Shown: positions 8,013-11,137 of the stretch, piece by piece
How positions within the stretch are numbered: the stretch's first letter is position 1
Layout of the letters: every line of letters starts with the position of its first letter
The notes under the pieces: model-generated
Told to the model about the DNA's origin: nothing
The model's input: the letters and a program-made list of their open reading frames with translations, nothing else
Databases searched by the model: none
NCBI GenBank assembly: GCA_002377245.1
Contig: DFPL01000209.1
Coordinates: 1-11,137 of the forward strand
Length of the DNA: 11,137 nucleotides
Reading direction: 5' to 3'
DNA from: Enterobacteriaceae bacterium UBA3516
GTDB taxonomy: Bacteria; Pseudomonadota; Gammaproteobacteria; Enterobacterales; Enterobacteriaceae
Position numbers and translations under genes: made by a program

Positions 8013-8641
8013 GGCGTCTCTCCCTGCTTACCATGAAGGAGTGTTATGACTTCCACGCGAGTATTAACACCAAGCTTTTTTAAAATATTGCTGATGTGCT
8101 CTTTAACCGTAGGTTCTGAAATTGCAAGCTGCGAGGCGATCCTCTTATTTGGTAGGCCACGCATCATCATCTGTAAAACCTCGGTCTGACGAGGCGTTAA
8201 GTTAAATTTTTGCAATGCGTTGCTGGTTTTTGCCGAAATATCCACACTGGCTTCAGGGAACCATGACTGATTATTCATAAGCGCTTGAACTGCCTCACCA
8301 AATAATTCCGGTGCCGCATTTTTCAGAACAAAACCATGGCCGCCAGCGCTCTGCACTTTCATCCAGATATCATTATTTTCGTCGCCACTCACCACCAGTA
8401 ACCGCATCTTTGGAAAGCGGTTTTTAATTTCTTTAAGTAATTTCAGGGCAGTAGAAGATGAAAGCCAGAAGTCGATGACCAGCAGGTCCGGCGGGCCATT
8501 GTCGCGGATATGCCGGTAACAGCTCTCCTCATCCGTCACCACCAAAACTGATTTGAATGCAAAGTGGGTCGACAGAAAATCGGCTATTCCGCTGCCTACC
8601 AGAGGGTGATCGTCAATAACCAATGCATAATTTTTTCCCAA
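8009..8641 (-). CDS. NarL/LuxR-type response regulator (TTG start)
   Basis: This DNA-binding partner of the adjacent kinase is 210 residues from TTG 8641. The N-terminal receiver begins GKNYALVIDDHPLVGSG, with the acidic pair DD, phospho-acceptor aspartate in LLVIDFW (D57 from this start) and the conserved lysine in FVLKNA (K107). A LuxR-type HTH fills the C-terminus (about residues 146-205; LTPRQTEVLQMMMRG, then KRIASQLAISEPTVKEHISN, KKLGV). I chose TTG 8641 because AAGGAG (8653-8648) lies 6 nt before it and the product then starts right at the first receiver strand. An in-frame TTG at 8674 would add 11 residues encoded by the ribosome-binding region itself. It is first in the two-gene operon, divergent from the lipoprotein gene. 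Targets are unknown. Confidence 0.9.
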   Translation of the reverse strand: MGKNYALVIDDHPLVGSGIADFLSTHFAFKSVLVVTDEESCYRHIRDNGPPDLLVIDFWLSSSTALKLLKEIKNRFPKMRLLVVSGDENNDIWMKVQSAGGHGFVLKNAAPELFGEAVQALMNNQSWFPEASVDISAKTSNALQKFNLTPRQTEVLQMMMRGLPNKRIASQLAISEPTVKEHISNILKKLGVNTRVEVITLLHGKQGETP

Positions 8642-8647
8642 CGGTTT

Positions 8648-8653
8648 CTCCTT
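8648..8653 (-). promoter_or_regulatory. Shine-Dalgarno site deciding the response regulator start
   Basis: AAGGAG (minus strand) is 6 nt upstream of TTG 8641, ideal spacing. It lies inside the longer frame that begins at 8674, arguing for the shorter product. Confidence 0.75.
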
Positions 8654-8705
8654 TTTTGTGAGTTGCACCAGCAATATTCTGCCAATTTTCCCTTTATCGA
8701 CACTC

Positions 8706-8726
8706 CCTACTTTAGGAGGGTTTTTT
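8706..8726 (+). promoter_or_regulatory. Palindrome plus T-run in the divergent spacer
   Basis: CCTA-CTT-TAGG (8706-8716) is a perfect 4-bp inverted repeat; CCCT/AGGG and CTCC/GGAG pairings nearby are alternatives. GGG and six T residues follow on the plus strand. It could be an operator for the divergent response regulator, a short attenuator ahead of the lipoprotein gene, or chance. The rest of the spacer holds only a small GAAA-loop hairpin near 8731-8740 (CGC-GAAA-GCG). Confidence 0.35.
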
Positions 8727-8820
8727 ATTCCGCGAAAGCGAAATATCTTATTTCAGGGTTTTAAAAAGTGAAACGTAATGCCATGCAGCAATCGATACTG
8801 CCTGGTTACAAGGATAATTT

Positions 8821-9135
8821 ATGAAAAGACCACTCATCGCACTTGCTATTACTATGTTGGTAGCGGGTTGTTCGACGTTGAAAACCGATCAGGCTATTCC
8901 GTTGCTTCAGGCAGAAACGGCAAAAATGCTGGGTCTCGGATCTTCAGATGAAATTACCGTTACCCAAGTGAATGGTGCTCAGCCCGATGCGCTGGGCGGC
9001 CAAAAACTTACCTACCGCGCGACCACCGAAAAGGGCCGAATTTTCGATTGCTCATCCATGATGATGCCGGGCATTTTGGGCTCTGCGCCATCGCTGAGCG
9101 CACCGACCTGTACGCCAATCGTGACCCATAAATAA
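8821..9135 (+). CDS. Small outer-membrane lipoprotein, function unknown
   Basis: This 104-residue protein has a clear lipoprotein signal peptide, MKRPLIALAITMLVAGC, with lipobox LVAGC and lipidated C17. Residue +2 is serine, not aspartate, so sorting to the outer membrane is expected. The mature part is about 88 residues, begins CSTLKTDQAIPLLQAETAK, and has two further cysteines (C77, C97) that could form a periplasmic disulfide around a Met/Gly/Ser/Pro-rich loop. I do not recognise the family. ATG 8821 has AAGGA at 7-8 nt. It is divergent from the two-component genes and 206 bp upstream of the autotransporter on the same strand, so an accessory or co-regulated surface role is possible, but nothing in the protein shows it. 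Confidence 0.85.
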   Translation: MKRPLIALAITMLVAGCSTLKTDQAIPLLQAETAKMLGLGSSDEITVTQVNGAQPDALGGQKLTYRATTEKGRIFDCSSMMMPGILGSAPSLSAPTCTPIVTHK

Positions 9136-9143
9136 TTTGTCAA

Positions 9144-9166
9144 AGAGACCGCGGCTAGCGTTCTCT
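9144..9166 (+). terminator. Hairpin after the lipoprotein gene, possible terminator
   Basis: AGAGA / TCTCT arms enclose a C-T mismatch and a CGC / GCG pair around a GGCTA loop, starting 9 nt after the lipoprotein stop. ATTTT follows. The stem is imperfect and the T-run short, so it may be a weak terminator or a 3'-end stabiliser. Confidence 0.45.
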
Positions 9167-9175
9167 ATTTTCACT

Positions 9176-9220
9176 CGACGAAGCGCAATAATCAGGGAGT
9201 CACAGATTTTCGCTTCGTCG
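9176..9220. repeat. 10-bp perfect inverted repeat upstream of the autotransporter
   Basis: CGACGAAGCG (9176-9185) and CGCTTCGTCG (9211-9220) are exact reverse complements separated by 25 AT-rich bases. The element lies 121 bp before the autotransporter start. It can be a stem-loop in a lipoprotein-autotransporter transcript or a spaced dyad for a regulator. No other structure stands out in the 9136-9341 spacer. Confidence 0.6.
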
Positions 9221-9598
9221 GTTAATTTACCTGCACGCCTGAATTCGCGAAATAAAGCGTCATACAAGTCAGTATCCGGAATTCTATTTCTACAAAATAA
9301 TGGCCTTCGCGACATCACGTTAATCAATCTGGAGATAGCACGTGAATGACAATTTCTCGCACCAATTAAAAGTGAAGACATCACTTTCTAAACTTTACCT
9401 CGCTCTGTTCTCTGCCCCGCTGATGTTACTTACACCCGTTGATGCCCTGGCCGCCGACGCCATTTACGACGGCGATTCCACGGTCACGGAGTCGTTGGTC
9501 TATACCGGCGATGTGTACGTTGGCCGCACGCAAAGCGGCAATGTGCTGATCGATAACGGTAAAATTACCGCTTACAACGTGAATATCGGCAGGCTCTA

Positions 9599-9634
9599 TA
9601 ACGGTCAGATTTTTTAAAGGACGGTAACGGTCAG
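9599..9634 (+). repeat. 10-bp direct repeat around the autotransporter stop codon
   Basis: TAACGGTCAG occurs at 9599-9608 and again at 9625-9634, 26 nt apart, with the T6A3 tract and the in-frame TAA between the copies. It may be the trace of a small slippage or duplication, although the 26-nt unit is not a multiple of three. Confidence 0.5.
9615..9617 (+). other. In-frame TAA interrupting the autotransporter
   Basis: Codons run CAG ATT TTT TAA AGG ACG GTA ACG GTC. The frame before and after is the same, so one substitution (for example CAA, GAA or AAA to TAA) would explain it. Adding or removing one T of the T6 run does not restore the downstream frame: one shift hits TAA a few codons on, the other TGA at about 9719. 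Confidence 0.85.
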
Positions 9635-11137
9635 CGGACCGGATGCCGAGCTAAAAGCCCTGAACGATCAGGCTGTACTGTACGGCAGTCTGGATCTTGG
9701 CCTAGGTACGCTTCGGGTTGAAAACGGTGCGCTGGCCAGCGCGAAAGAGATTGTGGTCGGCACCACCCGTGGCTACGACAGTCATCTCATCGCCACCGGT
9801 GCGAACTCCCGCGTGACCAGTAACTATCTGAGCGTAGGCACCACATCAGGCTCACGATCTACCCTGTCGATTGAGGATGGCGCTGTCGTTACCATCGCCA
9901 ACCAGGCGCGGATCGGCGATGGCTACGATCCAGATGAAACCGACAAAGGGAATCCAAAAGCCACGGTGACGGGGGCAAATTCTCAGTGGAACGTCGCGCA
10001 GTTACTGACGCTTAACGGCGATCTGGATGTACTCAACGGCGGTGCGGTCACGGTCGGTAGCATCGAGGTCGCAGGCGTTTCCGGTTCCCGCAAAACCGCC
10101 GAACTGTACGTTGAAGGCAACAATTCCCGCTTTACCAGCGGTAGCAACATTCTCGTCGGTGATTACGGCAACGGCGTTGTGTCAGCTGTGGATGGCGGCG
10201 TGGTCTCTGCGGGCAGCAACGCTATCGTACTTGGCGATACGGGTTCAGGCTCTAATCGCGGCGCACTGGTTATCGGCAGCCGCGGCAATTTCGATACTGG
10301 CACCGGTCTCACTGAGCCGACGCTGGGCCAGGCCGGCGGCGCAGGGACGATTGATGCGCAGACGACGATTAACCTGCGCGGCGGGCTGTTCGGCAGCTAC
10401 GTCTACTTCAACCACACGGATGAAAACTATCAGTTCACCAACACGATGAGTGGTGAAGGTGATGTCATCAATGCTGCCGGGCAAACCACGCTCAGCGGCG
10501 ACCTGACCGGACTGAAGGCAAACGTCCTCGCCCGCAGCGGTAAGATTATTATCGCCAGTGATATCAACACGCAGCCTGAAACCGATATTTTTGATATTCA
10601 GACCCTGAGCGCGGAAAACGGCGGCACATTGATCCTCAACGCCACCGCCGGGAGCGACGTCAGCAACGGCCTTGGCTACAGTAGCGCTGCGTCAATTAAA
10701 GCGGGCGGTACCTTAGGAGGCACCGGCACCCTCGGGCAGACCGAAATTCTCTCCGGCGGTCATATTTCTCCGGGCGATGGCGGCATCGGCACCCTGACGC
10801 TGAAACGCTACCTGAACTTTATCGGCGAATCGTTCTATGACGTCGACATTACCGGTGACGGACGCAGTGACCTGCTCAACGTCGAAGGTAAGACCACCAT
10901 CAGCGACCAGGCCACCGTACAGGTTACAGCGCTTGATCCGCAGACCAGCTACCAGACAGGCCAGACCTACCGCATTCTAAACTCGGCAGGCGGCATTGAT
11001 GGTCAGTTCGCGTCAGCAGTCTCAAAATCCGCCTTCCTGGATGTGGCACTGAACCAGAGCGCGAATGCCGTTGATCTGAGCATCGCGCAGAAAGATACGG
11101 GTGGGAATCCTGGCAACCCTGAGAACCCAGGCAATCC

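Larger units (their letters stand above)
9342..11137 (+). pseudogene. Type V autotransporter adhesin, interrupted by an in-frame stop; runs off the window
   Basis: The GTG start at 9342 has GGAG 7 nt upstream. The first 37 residues form a signal peptide (hydrophobic LYLALFSAPLMLL, cleavage after VDALA), then beta-rich passenger begins. Codon 92 is TAA (9615-9617), but the same frame continues at once with passenger-like sequence (TVTVSGPDAEL) and is open to the right edge, over 500 codons. Passenger repeats of AIDA/pertactin-like type follow, with recurring GANS and VG turns (GANSRVTSNYLSVG, GANSQWNVAQLL, GNNSRFTSGSNILVG). Near 10701-10860 is a passenger-associated transport repeat (GGTLGGTGTLG, SGGHISPG, SDLLNVEG), then a PGNP-type linker at the edge. 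The barrel is presumed beyond the window. After the stop the first in-frame GTG is 9753 and first ATG 10446, neither with a signal peptide, so secretion needs readthrough or reversion. Sequencing error is possible. Confidence 0.8.

Noticed and set aside
9346..9348. ATG at 9346 as the autotransporter start
   Set aside because: It is out of frame with the signal peptide and passenger; GTG 9342 is in frame with GGAG at correct spacing.
9609..9623. Programmed -1 frameshift at T6A3 in the autotransporter
   Set aside because: The -1 frame ends at a TGA near 9719 and does not encode passenger sequence, while the zero frame after the TAA does.
10027..10449. Plus-strand 140-codon frame and minus-strand 10245-10484 frame inside the passenger
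   Set aside because: They are shadow frames of repetitive Gly/Asn/Thr-rich passenger coding sequence.
9753..11137. Separate gene starting after the autotransporter stop at GTG 9753
   Set aside because: No ribosome-binding site or signal peptide is seen, and the start falls in the middle of a passenger repeat.

Overview
The window looks like chromosomal DNA of an enterobacterium (Enterobacter/Klebsiella/Citrobacter-like). The gene content supports this: a bgl-type beta-glucoside PTS operon with a textbook CRP box, a GcvA-type LysR regulator, a NarL-type two-component pair and a type V autotransporter. Assignment to a genus is not possible from the sequence alone. I see no tRNA, rRNA, CRISPR array, insertion sequence or phage gene, and no gene-free stretch longer than about 210 bases.

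Layout. (1) Positions 1-1651 hold a divergent pair: an MBL-fold metallo-hydrolase (minus, cut by the left edge) and a LysR-type regulator (plus). The 153 bp between them carry a perfect palindrome of LysR-operator form. (2) Positions 1671-6197 hold a minus-strand operon of BglG/LicT antiterminator, EIIBCA permease and GH1 6-phospho-beta-glucosidase. Its leader can be read almost completely: a CRP box about 60 bp upstream of the predicted start of transcription, a -35/-10 pair, a 29-nt RAT site, and an intrinsic terminator whose 5' arm overlaps the RAT. A decayed second copy of this leader lies between the antiterminator and the permease. (3) Positions 6231-8641 hold a minus-strand two-component pair, a LuxR/NarL response regulator followed by a membrane hybrid histidine kinase, coupled by an ATGA overlap. 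(4) Positions 8821-11137 on the plus strand hold a small lipoprotein and then an autotransporter that has an in-frame TAA early in its passenger and runs off the right edge.

How it works together. The bgl-like operon takes up aryl- or alkyl-beta-glucosides as phospho-sugars and hydrolyses them. It needs cAMP-CRP, and BglG-type antitermination opens the leader when substrate is being phosphorylated. The two-component pair is transcribed divergently from the lipoprotein/autotransporter block, so it is a candidate regulator of that surface locus, but this is inferred from position only.

No clearly new system was found. The points most worth checking are the interrupted autotransporter, the vestigial second RAT leader, the missing second PRD2 histidine in the antiterminator, and the unassigned two-component/lipoprotein/autotransporter neighbourhood.
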